This document shows positions 53,909 through 61,857 of a stretch of DNA of 64,000 nt, in pieces. A program made the position numbers and the translations under genes. The notes below the pieces were generated by a model. That model searched no databases, was not told the origin of the DNA, and saw only the letters and a list, made by a program, of their open reading frames with translations. Every line of letters starts with the position of its first letter. Position 1 is the stretch's first letter. The stretch is from contig NZ_JADPQG010000008.1 in assembly GCF_015687175.1 (NCBI RefSeq), positions 1 through 64,000 of the forward strand, written 5' to 3'. The DNA is from Reinekea sp. G2M2-21 (GTDB lineage: Bacteria > Pseudomonadota > Gammaproteobacteria > Pseudomonadales > Natronospirillaceae).

Positions 53909-53924
53909 TCTTCTAATCGTTGTG
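53734..53924 (-). ncRNA. Candidate CrcZ-like regulatory RNA with four A-rich hairpin loops
   Basis: A predicted RNA starting near 53924 from a sigma54 promoter and running leftward at least to 53734. It folds into four successive hairpins whose stems differ completely while each loop holds the same core, CAAAAACAAG or CAAAAACAAA. Each loop contains AAnAAnAA, the Hfq/Crc-binding 'catabolite activity' motif. Pseudomonas CrcZ and CrcY have this build: a sigma54/CbrB-driven RNA that sequesters Hfq with Crc to relieve carbon catabolite repression. No coding frame fits. The 3' end is uncertain, because the run of T near 53710-53722 lacks a classical terminator stem. Homology to CrcZ itself is not shown; the architecture is. 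Confidence 0.65.
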
Positions 53925-53934
53925 CGGTAGTAAT

Positions 53935-53950
53935 AGCATTCGTCGTGCCA
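53935..53950 (-). promoter_or_regulatory. sigma54 promoter of the CrcZ-like RNA
   Basis: On the minus strand TGGCACGACGAATGCT matches TGGCACG-N4-TTGCW at all but one position (A for the first T), with exact GG/GC spacing. The predicted start is near 53924, 16 bases before the first hairpin. Confidence 0.78.
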
Positions 53951-53969
53951 AAAGTAATAAACCCTTTAA

Positions 53970-53982
53970 AATCAATAAGTTA
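53970..53982 (+). promoter_or_regulatory. IHF site upstream of the RNA promoter
   Basis: AATCAATAAGTTA matches WATCAANNNNTTR at every defined base. It is centred about 52 bases upstream of the predicted RNA start and lies between the promoter and the upstream repeats, the normal place for the DNA-bending step of sigma54 activation. Confidence 0.65.
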
Positions 53983-54044
53983 CGACATAGTGGTCAAATA
54001 ACGATCAAAAGAGTGGGGCGCGAACCAGGCCGGACGTGACTATC

Positions 54045-54111
54045 GGTAACACATATGAGTGGTGAGGTAACACTCCGCATGTCATTCGTGAGGAATGTAA
54101 AAGTGTGTTAC
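54045..54111. promoter_or_regulatory. GGTAACAC repeats, candidate activator sites for the RNA promoter
   Basis: GGTAACAC occurs at 54045-54052 and again at 54066-54073, exactly 21 bp (two helical turns) apart. The inverted GTGTTAC is at 54105-54111. They lie about 120-185 bases upstream of the predicted RNA start. TGTTAC/GTAACA half-sites are, as I recall, what CbrB recognises at Pseudomonas crcZ, but the exact published consensus should be checked. A fourth copy (54189-54196) overlaps the ribosome site of the next gene. Confidence 0.55.
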
Positions 54112-54197
54112 AAAAATAACCGGAAAATCTCTGTTCAGTTGGATATTGACGCCAGATAATGCGGACGGAGTCACAATACAAATAGCAAGGTAACACT

Positions 54198-54470
54198 ATG
54201 TTTGGATGGTTTAAGAAAAAACCGGCAAAAGCAGCCGAATTGGAATGGGAAGAATATCGCGGCTTTCGCATCGCCGCGACACCAATACCGGAAGGCAGTC
54301 AATATCGCGTTAGTGGACGCATTGAAAAAGATGATGCTGATCAAACCCGCAGCCATACTTTCGTTCGGGCGGACCTGGTGGGGGATTTGGATGAAGCGAA
54401 GGGGTTTTGTCTGATGAAGGCCAAGTTAATGGTCGATCAACTTGGCGATTCTCTGTTTACCGAAGGTTAA
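54198..54470 (+). CDS. HlyU family protein
   Basis: A 90-residue protein of the HlyU family (PF10115 as I recall it), with a lysine-rich N-terminus MFGWFKKKPAK, then EEYRGFRIAATPIPEGSQYRVSGRI and a C-terminal helix FCLMKAKLMVDQLGDSLF, all diagnostic. The name comes from Vibrio, where an unrelated ArsR-type regulator shares the HlyU label, so a transcriptional role should not be assumed. A short AAGG lies before ATG 54198. It is divergent from the CrcZ-like RNA and convergent with hslO. Confidence 0.75.
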   Translation: MFGWFKKKPAKAAELEWEEYRGFRIAATPIPEGSQYRVSGRIEKDDADQTRSHTFVRADLVGDLDEAKGFCLMKAKLMVDQLGDSLFTEG

Positions 54471-54538
54471 GAGGCGATCATCTCGGCCAATGCAAGCACG
54501 GTCGCGGGCTTGTTGGTGAGACTAGTCGCCCACGGGTG

Positions 54539-55417
54539 TCAGCTCAGTGAAGAATTGGACGCGTTGTCAAACAGTGTATTAATGTCTGTCTCATTGAACG
54601 CATAACGTTGATGGCAGAACTGGCAATCGATATCGATGTGACCTTGTTCATGCACAATGTGCAGCGCTTCTTCACGGCCGAGTGTGATAATGGCGTTGGC
54701 TGTGCGCTCTTCACTGCAGGTGCACTTAAACTGCAACGGTCGAGGATCGTAGAGGCGAACCGTTTCTTCGTGGAACAGACGATGCAGCAACGTTTCCGCC
54801 GGTAACGTGAGTGCTTCCTCTTCAGTGAGGGTGCTGGCCAGATGAACAACGCGTTCCCAGTCTTCCTGGTTGGTCATATCAAGGCTACTGACGCTGGCCG
54901 ATTCTGGCATCGCCTGAATCATAAACCCCGCGGCAGATTTGGTGTTCGCGAACAGCCAGATCCGGGTGCGGATTTGCTCGGATTTCTGAAAATAATCCTC
55001 TAGCACGGTCGAGAGTGTCATGTCGCTGTCATTGATCGGCACGATACCCTGATAGCGCTTGCCTTGATTTGGCTCGATGGTTATGGCCATCTGACCTTCC
55101 CCCAAGATTGCGCCACCTTCTTCGAAATCGTCGTTGTATTGCGCCAGTGCTCGCAAATCTTGATTGTTGCGGCATTCTGCCATTAACGAGCGCACCTGGC
55201 CGGCGCCTCGTACCTGCAGCGATAGCGTGCCTTCAAACTTAATGGTGTCACTGAGCATGGCGGCAGCCGCCATGAATTCGCCCAGTAATTTTTGTACAGG
55301 CATAGGATAGGGGTGTTTGCTCAAGACTTCTTTGAACGCGCGAGTTAACTGTGTCAGTTCGCCCCGGATGGGTGTGTTGTCAAAGAGGAAGCGCAAAGTC
55401 TGGTCAGAATTGGACAT
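54539..55417 (-). CDS. hslO: Redox-regulated chaperone Hsp33
   Basis: Hsp33 is a holdase activated by oxidation that protects unfolding proteins. The 292-residue protein has the N-terminal substrate domain, including ARGAGQVRSLMAE-like VRGAGQVRSLMAEC. The C-terminal redox switch has the four zinc cysteines as CTC near residues 240-242 and CQFC near 272-275. The switch is complete. It is the last gene of the yrfG-hslR-hslO operon and starts 17 bases after hslR. Confidence 0.95.
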   Translation of the reverse strand: MSNSDQTLRFLFDNTPIRGELTQLTRAFKEVLSKHPYPMPVQKLLGEFMAAAAMLSDTIKFEGTLSLQVRGAGQVRSLMAECRNNQDLRALAQYNDDFEEGGAILGEGQMAITIEPNQGKRYQGIVPINDSDMTLSTVLEDYFQKSEQIRTRIWLFANTKSAAGFMIQAMPESASVSSLDMTNQEDWERVVHLASTLTEEEALTLPAETLLHRLFHEETVRLYDPRPLQFKCTCSEERTANAIITLGREEALHIVHEQGHIDIDCQFCHQRYAFNETDINTLFDNASNSSLS

Positions 55418-55433
55418 GAAAACAGCCTTTCGG

Positions 55434-55835
55434 TTAATCGGTTAGTTTGGATTTTAAACGCATGATGTCACGGCGCTCTTTCTTGTTAGGGCGATGATCC
55501 GGCGACTGTGCCGAGAGATTCATCCCTTTACGTTGTTCTGCCCGCTGCAATCGTTTTTCAATGGATTCTGGTGTTTCTTCATACATCAGCTGTGCTTCAG
55601 GAGCACCCCGTCGTTTGTCGTGTATCTCCCGGATAATGATGGTTTTCTCATCCCAACCTAGCTGGAGACGGATACTGGCGCCCATTTCAACGGTGCGACT
55701 GGGTTTGGCCCGCGCTTTGTTGTAATGCACCTTGCCGCCTTCTACTGCGGTTTTGGCCAATGCTCGGGTTTTAAAAAAACGGGCGGCCCAAAGCCATTTG
55801 TCCAATCGTACTTGGGGTACTGTTGTTTGTGTCAT
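55434..55835 (-). CDS. hslR: Ribosome-associated heat-shock protein Hsp15
   Basis: Hsp15 binds free 50S subunits that carry a stalled nascent chain and helps recycle them. The 133-residue protein begins with an S4 RNA-binding domain (VRLDKWLWAARFFKTRALAKTAVEGGKVHYN, about 9-39) and ends in a basic tail, both typical. Its start overlaps the end of yrfG by 4 bases (ATGA type), and hslO follows. This heat-shock gene order is conserved in many gammaproteobacteria. Confidence 0.93.
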   Translation of the reverse strand: MTQTTVPQVRLDKWLWAARFFKTRALAKTAVEGGKVHYNKARAKPSRTVEMGASIRLQLGWDEKTIIIREIHDKRRGAPEAQLMYEETPESIEKRLQRAEQRKGMNLSAQSPDHRPNKKERRDIMRLKSKLTD

Positions 55836-56530
55836 ATTGAAGGCGGGTACAATTCCTGAAAGTGATCAAAAGCCGGATAGCGGGATGTTTTGGGTTCGGC
55901 GGCTGAATTGGGTGTGTTGACGCCAATGCAGTAACCAATCCCCGCGTTGTGTGCGGCGTCCAGAATGTGGTCGTTATCGTCAATAAACAAGGTTTGCTCA
56001 CCGATAAATTGCGTTTTTTTGTGTAACCATTGCCAATAATTGGCGGACTCCTTCGGTGCATTGGCGTCATGTGCGTGCAGGATGTGATCAACCCAGGCAC
56101 TTAAATCCGTTTGTGCGTCTTTTAGTGCGATGCTGTCCGGGTGTGCATTAGTGGCCAGAACAACGTGTTTGCCCTGATGTTTAAGCCACTTCAGAAATGC
56201 CAGCGCGCCTTTTCTAAAGCCAATCAAGTGGGTCAATGTTTGCTTGGTGGGGCGAATGTCGAAGCCGACCTGCTGACTCCAGAAATCGATGCAGTACCAG
56301 TCTAGTGACCCGTATTTTTCGTTTGCAATCCGGTTAATAAAGGCATCCGCTTCCGCCATGGAAACCTGATGGTACTCAGCGTAAACCTGCGGTAAGGCGC
56401 TTTGCCAGAAATGATCGTCGAAACATAGATCCAGTAGGGTGCCGTCCATGTCCAGTAATACCCATGAAATGTTTTGCCACTGGCTCGACGTCACCACAGA
56501 CGTGGTAGAATGCTCAACATGTTCAGTCAT
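55832..56530 (-). CDS. yrfG: GMP/IMP nucleotidase (YrfG family)
   Basis: A 232-residue HAD-family 5'-nucleotidase acting on GMP and IMP in purine salvage. HAD motif I is VLLDMDGTLLDL (about 24-35) and the later IDDNDHILDAAHNAGI segment is motif IV. The lysine/threonine motif II is in VLATNAHPDS. The position upstream of hslR-hslO is conserved in enterics, which supports the name. The start at 56530 leaves 18 bases to the divergent cysQ start, so promoters overlap with the coding ends. Confidence 0.88.
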   Translation of the reverse strand: MTEHVEHSTTSVVTSSQWQNISWVLLDMDGTLLDLCFDDHFWQSALPQVYAEYHQVSMAEADAFINRIANEKYGSLDWYCIDFWSQQVGFDIRPTKQTLTHLIGFRKGALAFLKWLKHQGKHVVLATNAHPDSIALKDAQTDLSAWVDHILHAHDANAPKESANYWQWLHKKTQFIGEQTLFIDDNDHILDAAHNAGIGYCIGVNTPNSAAEPKTSRYPAFDHFQELYPPSI

Positions 56531-56548
56531 TATGATTCTAAGCGGGTT

Positions 56549-57379
56549 ATGAAGTCAGATAACACTAGCATATCGCAACCATCTACGCTCACCCAAGCGC
56601 ACGTTGCTGCCCTGTACCAGTTAGCTGAGACTGCTGGTGAAGCCATTCTGGCGATTTACCGCGACGAGTCCTTGTGGCAGATGAACAATAAAGTAGACGA
56701 TACGCCGGTAACCGCAGCCGATTTGCAGTCATCCGATATTCTGGTCCGGGGTTTACCGGACGTCATATCGTGCCCGGTGATATCCGAAGAAGCACTCCCG
56801 ACTTACCGCGAGCGATCCCAATGGGAAACCTACTGGCTGGTTGATCCGATGGATGGTACTCGTGAGTTTCTGCACAAGACCGACGAGTTCGTCATTAATA
56901 TCGCCCTGATGTCGAACCATCAGCCGATATTTGGCTTCATGTATCAACCCACTACTGGCGATGCCTGGTGGGGCGGAGAGGGCTTTGGCGCATTTGCCGG
57001 TCGCCCGGAATCGCCACTGGCTTTGCCGGTTGCGGACTGTCAGTCGGCTCTGGTTGCTCTCGGATCCCGTCGTTCACGCTGGAAGGGTGAGTGGCGTGAA
57101 CGCCTGCAAAGCGCCGGTTATTCCGTAACGACACAATCTGTCGGCAGCGCGCTGAAATTTGCACGATTGGCGGAAGGTCAGGCAGATTTGTATCCGCGCC
57201 TGGGACCTACCTGCGAATGGGATACGGCCGCGCCACAGGCTATTTTACAGGTGACCGGAGGCGCTATCCGGCAATGGAACGGCGCGCCTTTGGAATACGG
57301 TAAACAGAATATGCTAAACCCTCATTTCGTGGCCGTGCGAGACACGCACTTGTTGGCTGCGTTGATCGATCCCGACTGA
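56549..57379 (+). CDS. cysQ: 3'(2'),5'-bisphosphate nucleotidase CysQ
   Basis: CysQ dephosphorylates 3'-phosphoadenosine 5'-phosphate to AMP, removing an inhibitory product of sulfate assimilation. The 276-residue protein from ATG 56549 shows the inositol-monophosphatase fold motifs: DTPVTAADLQS, the catalytic ISEEA, and the metal-binding DPMDGTREF. The C-terminal CEWDTAAPQAIL segment holds the second conserved Asp. The frame remains open upstream, but an earlier ATG at 56519 would run into yrfG. It is divergent from yrfG. Confidence 0.9.
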   Translation: MKSDNTSISQPSTLTQAHVAALYQLAETAGEAILAIYRDESLWQMNNKVDDTPVTAADLQSSDILVRGLPDVISCPVISEEALPTYRERSQWETYWLVDPMDGTREFLHKTDEFVINIALMSNHQPIFGFMYQPTTGDAWWGGEGFGAFAGRPESPLALPVADCQSALVALGSRRSRWKGEWRERLQSAGYSVTTQSVGSALKFARLAEGQADLYPRLGPTCEWDTAAPQAILQVTGGAIRQWNGAPLEYGKQNMLNPHFVAVRDTHLLAALIDPD

Positions 57380-57381
57380 AG

Positions 57382-58260
57382 TTAATGATTGGTAATGACT
57401 GACGCTATGCCCATTTCTTTGAAGTCATCGATCAAGGCTTCAATGTCATATTCGCCTAAACCTGTAAATTCATAGATATAGCGTTTGATCTGATGCCACT
57501 CGAAATCCTCGTCGCACCGTCCCAGAACTTTGGCATTACCGCAGATGAATTCCGCAATTTTCAACACCGCCAATAAGGTTTTTTTGGGTGCCTCGCTGAC
57601 CGAGTCACGGGAAAACAGGCTGGCAATATTATGGTGTTCGCTAATGGCTTCACAGATGATTTTGGGTAACCGCCAGGAGCGCGCTGTGTAATATCCGATG
57701 ACCGCATGATTGGTTCTGAAATGACGATTCTCTGCATCAATAATCCGCTCGAATTCACCTGAATAGGCCGATTGCATGATGTCCATGTAGTCTGGGAATC
57801 GTTTGTTCATCAACACAATCCCCGCGTTATGAAACAGACCGAGGGAATAGGCGTCTTCCGGTGCGGGCATACCGATTTGTTTGGCGATATGCAGGGACAC
57901 GGAGGCGATGTCCATGGAAGCGTCCCAGAAATTGTTCAGACGGACAATGTCTTCGTCACTCAATTCTCCCCGAATGCTGATGCCGTTGATAATATTCACC
58001 ACGGACTTTATACCCAACAGCATCACTGCCTGCGTGACCGACGTGATATTATTGGCCAGGCCATAGGCTGGCGAGTTCACGATTTTCAGCATTGTGCCAG
58101 CCAAACCGACGTCTTGCGCGATCAGGTCGGCGATGCGACCTAGATCGGGCGTGGGCTGAAACTGTTCCATCTGCAGGTCAACCATAATTTGTGGCTGTGG
58201 CGGGATGCTGATCCCCTGTAGAATTTGTTCGATCTGTTCTGAATCCAGCTCTATGCTCAT
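57382..58260 (-). CDS. HDOD domain protein
   Basis: A protein of about 292 residues from ATG 58260; the open frame extends to a GTG at 58368, which would add 36 residues and cannot be excluded, as neither start has a strong ribosome site. The HDOD domain (about 18-215) shows the family pattern IPPQPQIMVDLQ, then LVGLAGTMLKIVNSPAYGL and AVMLLGIKSVVNIINGISIRG. HDOD proteins are signalling outputs in many bacteria and have lost most HD phosphodiesterase residues. The pathway is unknown. It is convergent with cysQ and divergent from rlmI. Confidence 0.78.
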   Translation of the reverse strand: MSIELDSEQIEQILQGISIPPQPQIMVDLQMEQFQPTPDLGRIADLIAQDVGLAGTMLKIVNSPAYGLANNITSVTQAVMLLGIKSVVNIINGISIRGELSDEDIVRLNNFWDASMDIASVSLHIAKQIGMPAPEDAYSLGLFHNAGIVLMNKRFPDYMDIMQSAYSGEFERIIDAENRHFRTNHAVIGYYTARSWRLPKIICEAISEHHNIASLFSRDSVSEAPKKTLLAVLKIAEFICGNAKVLGRCDEDFEWHQIKRYIYEFTGLGEYDIEALIDDFKEMGIASVITNH

Positions 58261-58359
58261 AGTAGGTTCATTGTCGTTTAAATGGACTGGATAAAAGTGT
58301 AGCAGTCGCTGGGTTCGATGCTCGGCATAACTGATAATTAACTCATAGGTAAGTTTTCT

Positions 58360-59556
58360 TTGACTCACTCAGTGCTCCATCTCAATAAAGGCGCGGAAAA
58401 ACGCCTGCGCGCAGGTCATCATTGGATATACAACAACGAGGTCGATAACCAGAAGTCGCCGCTGAAAGGTTTCGTTCCGGGTAGCGTGGTGAATGCGGTG
58501 GATTTTCGTGGTAAAGGCGTGGGCAGTTTCATGATCAACCCTCATGCATTGATCTGCGGCCGCATGATCTCCCGACAGCAAGACCGCGACTTGACTAGCT
58601 CTCTCATAAAGAATCGCTTGAAGCAAGCTTTAGCGCTGCGTGATATGTGCTTTGATGCCCCCTGTTACCGTTGGGTATACGGTGACAGCGATGGCCTGTC
58701 GGGTCTGGTGGTGGATCGTTTTCACGATATCTTAACGGTGCAAGTCTCGACAGCTGGCATGGAGCGTCAGCTCGAGGTTATTCTCGATCACCTGCAGCGA
58801 TTGGTGCAACCGACTGGCATCCTGTTAAAAAACGATGGCAAGATGCGTACTGCGGAAGGCTTGGACACCTATGTCCGGGTTGCAGCAGGGCAAGTGCCGG
58901 AACAGGTTGAATTGACTGAAAATGGCGTACGATTTTTGGCGCCTTTAATGACCGGACAGAAGACAGGCTGGTTTTATGATCATCGGCCGAACCGGGCGCT
59001 CGCTGCACAATACGCCAGAGGGAAAACCGTTCTCGATGTGTTCTCTTACCTAGGCGGTTGGGGCCTTACCTGTGCTATGAATGGCGCGACATCGGTCACC
59101 TGTGCGGATGTTTCCGAGCTGGCCTTAGAGGGCGTTATGCGCAACGCCGACTTGAATGGCTGCGCTGATCGAGTTCAAACCCGTCTGGGCGATGCCTTTG
59201 ATACGCTCGATCAATTGCGTTTGGAGAAGCAACGATTCGATGTGGTTATCGTGGATCCACCCGCTTTTATTGCCCGGCGTAAAGATATTGAAGCCGGTGA
59301 GCGGGCCTACCAGAAGCTGAATGACATGGCCATGAAACTCGTGAACCCGGGCGGTTTGCTCGTCAGCGCCAGTTGCTCGATGCATCTGGAAAACGATCGG
59401 TTGCGCGATATGATTCGTGCCTCAGCGCGCAGTCTCGACCGGCATGCGCTGATCCTGGCGGAAGGTGGACAAGGTGCGGATCACCCGGTGTTGCCGGCCG
59501 TCAAAGAAACTCGCTATATCAAGGCCATATTCGCTCAAATCAGCCCTGGACTTTAG
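58360..59556 (+). CDS. rlmI: 23S rRNA cytosine methyltransferase RlmI
   Basis: RlmI methylates C1962 of 23S rRNA (m5C). The 398-residue protein starts with a PUA domain (LHLNKGAEKRLRAGHHWIYNNEVD). The SAM-dependent methyltransferase core has motif I VLDVFSYLGGWGLTCAMNGA, the adenine-binding DVS, and the VIVDPPAF motif IV. TTG 58360 is the start, with a modest ribosome site. A catalytic Cys is expected in SASCSMHL, which is present. It overlaps the HDOD gene's upstream region divergently and is convergent with the imelysin-like gene 23 bases away. Confidence 0.88.
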   Translation: MTHSVLHLNKGAEKRLRAGHHWIYNNEVDNQKSPLKGFVPGSVVNAVDFRGKGVGSFMINPHALICGRMISRQQDRDLTSSLIKNRLKQALALRDMCFDAPCYRWVYGDSDGLSGLVVDRFHDILTVQVSTAGMERQLEVILDHLQRLVQPTGILLKNDGKMRTAEGLDTYVRVAAGQVPEQVELTENGVRFLAPLMTGQKTGWFYDHRPNRALAAQYARGKTVLDVFSYLGGWGLTCAMNGATSVTCADVSELALEGVMRNADLNGCADRVQTRLGDAFDTLDQLRLEKQRFDVVIVDPPAFIARRKDIEAGERAYQKLNDMAMKLVNPGGLLVSASCSMHLENDRLRDMIRASARSLDRHALILAEGGQGADHPVLPAVKETRYIKAIFAQISPGL

Positions 59557-59579
59557 CGCCAAGGCTGATTATCCGGACC

Positions 59580-60740
59580 TTATTCGGTGACGATAGTCAC
59601 CTGAAAGTGCTTGGATAATTGGCTGAAATACACGGTCAGTTGGGCGAGCTGTTGCCGAGCAGCTTGCCATTGCTCGTCGGCACTGCTGTCGAACGGGTAG
59701 TTTTCCGGCAGAGCCGATACTGCTGTGAGGGCGTCAGTCAGTGTTTTGTGCAGATCACTGGCGGTAAAGGGCAACTCAGGGTTTTTATCCAACCAGGCAC
59801 TGAACTCATTCGATTCGGAGTCACCAATAACCTGTTGCATGGATTTCAATTTGATGGTGATGAAAGAGCGACCAAAACCGGTGAATGGTGCCGTGTGATA
59901 CCAGCCAGGGTCGGTAAACACCGCTTCTTCAAATTGCCCTGCGAGCAGTTCGATCATCGACAATCGTTGCAGGCTTTTCAGTACAAACGAGAATTGCGCG
60001 CGTTCCGGTAGCGATGCAAACGTACCGTTGGTCTGCCAGCGCAGTACGGCTTGCGTCAGGTGCTCCATTAAGAGATCGGTCGCTGTGCTTAAATAGGCTT
60101 TGCGTCTATCAACTATGGTGGCGTTATCGGTATTCGGCGTGGCCTGCCAATGTTCAGTGACGGGCATTTTCCACAAGAAAAATTCGATGACCGGGAAGCC
60201 AACCGAGGCTGATTCTTCGTCCATCAGCCGGTGTTGGCCTCGCAGGTTATCCGCATTGATGTCGATATCCAATTCATGAACCAGGCCGCTATAGGGGTAT
60301 TCAGGAATTCCATCGATGTAGCCCGGTAAAAAGGGGTGCGTATCAATGAGGTCTATAAGATTCTGGAACGGCTTTTTATCCGCCAAGTCGAATGGTTGCT
60401 GAAAGAAGAGCGCCAGCCCGTTCCAGCTCTGGTAACAGGGTAAAAAGCTCTCCTGTGCTGCCGATTGTGTGGTGTCTGTTGGGTTAGCGACGAACGCCTG
60501 AATGTCAGACTGCATGGCGGAACAGTGGTTCAGCATGACCTTGCTGTCGTCTGCTGCGATTGTCGCAAAGGCTTGGGCTGCGTCACTGAAGTCCAGCAAA
60601 GTGGTCGGTTCCAGCGTCACAGATGCGGGTTCAACCACAGGTGCTGGAATATTATCGTCGATGTTGCTGGTTGGCGTCGGTTCGCTGCAGCCGAACATAC
60701 TTGCCGCCAGAACACTTAACGCCACAATGGTTTTGTTCAC
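59580..60740 (-). CDS. Imelysin-like lipoprotein lacking the usual motif histidine
   Basis: A 386-residue periplasmic lipoprotein. GTG 60740 has AAGGAAG upstream and the signal peptide ends in the lipobox FGCS. The mature protein is helical and of imelysin/peptidase M75 type, with ALFFQQPFDLADKKPFQNLIDLIDTH early on and VIEFFLWK in the middle. Imelysins carry GxHxxE at that place; here the segment is GFPVIE, so the His is missing. These proteins are thought to serve iron uptake or binding, not proteolysis. It is translationally coupled to the upstream HAD gene by a GTGA overlap. Confidence 0.7.
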   Translation of the reverse strand: MNKTIVALSVLAASMFGCSEPTPTSNIDDNIPAPVVEPASVTLEPTTLLDFSDAAQAFATIAADDSKVMLNHCSAMQSDIQAFVANPTDTTQSAAQESFLPCYQSWNGLALFFQQPFDLADKKPFQNLIDLIDTHPFLPGYIDGIPEYPYSGLVHELDIDINADNLRGQHRLMDEESASVGFPVIEFFLWKMPVTEHWQATPNTDNATIVDRRKAYLSTATDLLMEHLTQAVLRWQTNGTFASLPERAQFSFVLKSLQRLSMIELLAGQFEEAVFTDPGWYHTAPFTGFGRSFITIKLKSMQQVIGDSESNEFSAWLDKNPELPFTASDLHKTLTDALTAVSALPENYPFDSSADEQWQAARQQLAQLTVYFSQLSKHFQVTIVTE

Positions 60741-61411
60741 GTATTCTTCCTTAAATCTAAAATTGTCCAACCCTGCTCTTGCGCGCGCTTACGCAACCGG
60801 TCATCCGGATTAACAGCGACTGGATTATCGACCTGTTCCAGCAGAGGTAAATCATTGTGTGAATCAGAATAGAACCAAGCACCGGTCAGTGACTGTTGCT
60901 GCTCTTTTAACCACATATCCAAGCGGTCGACCTTACCATGTTGAAAGCTGGGAATGCCAGTTGGCTTACCGGTGTAACGTCCATTTTTGAGTTCTGGTTC
61001 ACAGGCAATGAGGTGATTAATACCCAATCGTTGAGCAATCGGCTCGGTAACGAACCGATTGGTCGCGGTAATAATGAGCAGGGTGTCTCCTTGTTGGCGA
61101 TGCGTTTCTATGAGCTGCTCCGCGTCGGGCAGCATCATGGGCTCGATCATGGTTTGCATAAACCGCTGGTGAATTGGAGCGAGCTCCGCAGGGCTTTTAT
61201 TAGCCAGAAACGCGAGGGCAAAGCTCAGGTATTCTTCAATGTCGAGGGTGCCAGCCTGATATTGACCCAAAAACTGGTCGTTAATGGCTTCCATTTCGGC
61301 GCGATCAACCAACGATTCGTTGATCAGAAATTGCCCCCATGCATGGTCTGAGTCGCCATTAATTAGGGTGTTATCCAAGTCGAAAATAGCCAAAGTCACA
61401 ATAGAATCCAT
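60737..61411 (-). CDS. HAD-IB family phosphatase
   Basis: A 224-residue HAD subfamily IB phosphatase. Motif I is IFDLDNTLI with both aspartates; motif II is in LLIITATNRF and motif IV is FYSDSHNDLPLL. The early GDSDHAWGQFL segment matches the HAD-IB group that includes phosphoserine- and histidinol-phosphate phosphatases in pseudomonads. The substrate cannot be fixed. ATG 61411 is preferred to the TTG at 61414. Its stop overlaps the start of the imelysin-like gene, an unusual pairing of functions. Confidence 0.75.
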   Translation of the reverse strand: MDSIVTLAIFDLDNTLINGDSDHAWGQFLINESLVDRAEMEAINDQFLGQYQAGTLDIEEYLSFALAFLANKSPAELAPIHQRFMQTMIEPMMLPDAEQLIETHRQQGDTLLIITATNRFVTEPIAQRLGINHLIACEPELKNGRYTGKPTGIPSFQHGKVDRLDMWLKEQQQSLTGAWFYSDSHNDLPLLEQVDNPVAVNPDDRLRKRAQEQGWTILDLRKNT

Positions 61412-61414
61412 CAA

Positions 61415-61857
61415 CCGTTTAAAGCCCAGATTCTAGCCTGAATCGCTCAGCTTGCTAAGGTCTGAGTAGGGTTCTTTCGACAATTATTCACCTATTGAGT
61501 CCACTTAACGCCAAGGTGTTGCTGTTTGTCGCCATTTTTGACATTGGCGCTTTGTGGATGCTTATGGAACAATGCGGTTGAAACGTTTTGTGACGTAACC
61601 TGCGTTTTCAAGCCAACGTACGAGCCGGCAATGATCCTAATCGGGCGAAGGACTAGGCCTGGCGAGCCGTCAGCATGGCCGTTTAATATGACAGGGTTTG
61701 TGTTGGATGGATTGTGGCATACTGTGACCACGAATAAGGTTAGATTCTGTCAACAGGGTTGTAACTCTGGTGGTTTGATATTCGACGGTAAACGACCTTA
61801 ACTAGATGTCTGGTTGTAGATTTTTGGCGCACTGAAGCTCAAATGGAATAATTAAGT
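61415..61857. other. Intergenic region between HAD gene and rppH
   Basis: This 443-base gap separates divergent genes. Short frames on both strands give no protein-like sequence. I found no sigma54 or CRP element, hairpin terminator, tRNA or repeat in it. The promoters of both genes must lie here. Confidence 0.5.

Larger units (their letters stand above)
53688..54197. other. Gene-free region carrying a candidate CrcZ-like RNA gene
   Basis: This 510-base gap between hemH and the hlyU-like gene has no protein gene. It contains, reading on the minus strand from right to left, repeated GGTAACAC elements, an IHF site, a sigma54 promoter and four hairpins with a shared loop. All are listed separately. 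Confidence 0.7.

Noticed and set aside
61526-61801. 91-codon frame in the gap before rppH
   Set aside because: No ribosome site, an overlapping frame of similar length on the other strand, and the translation has no protein-like pattern.
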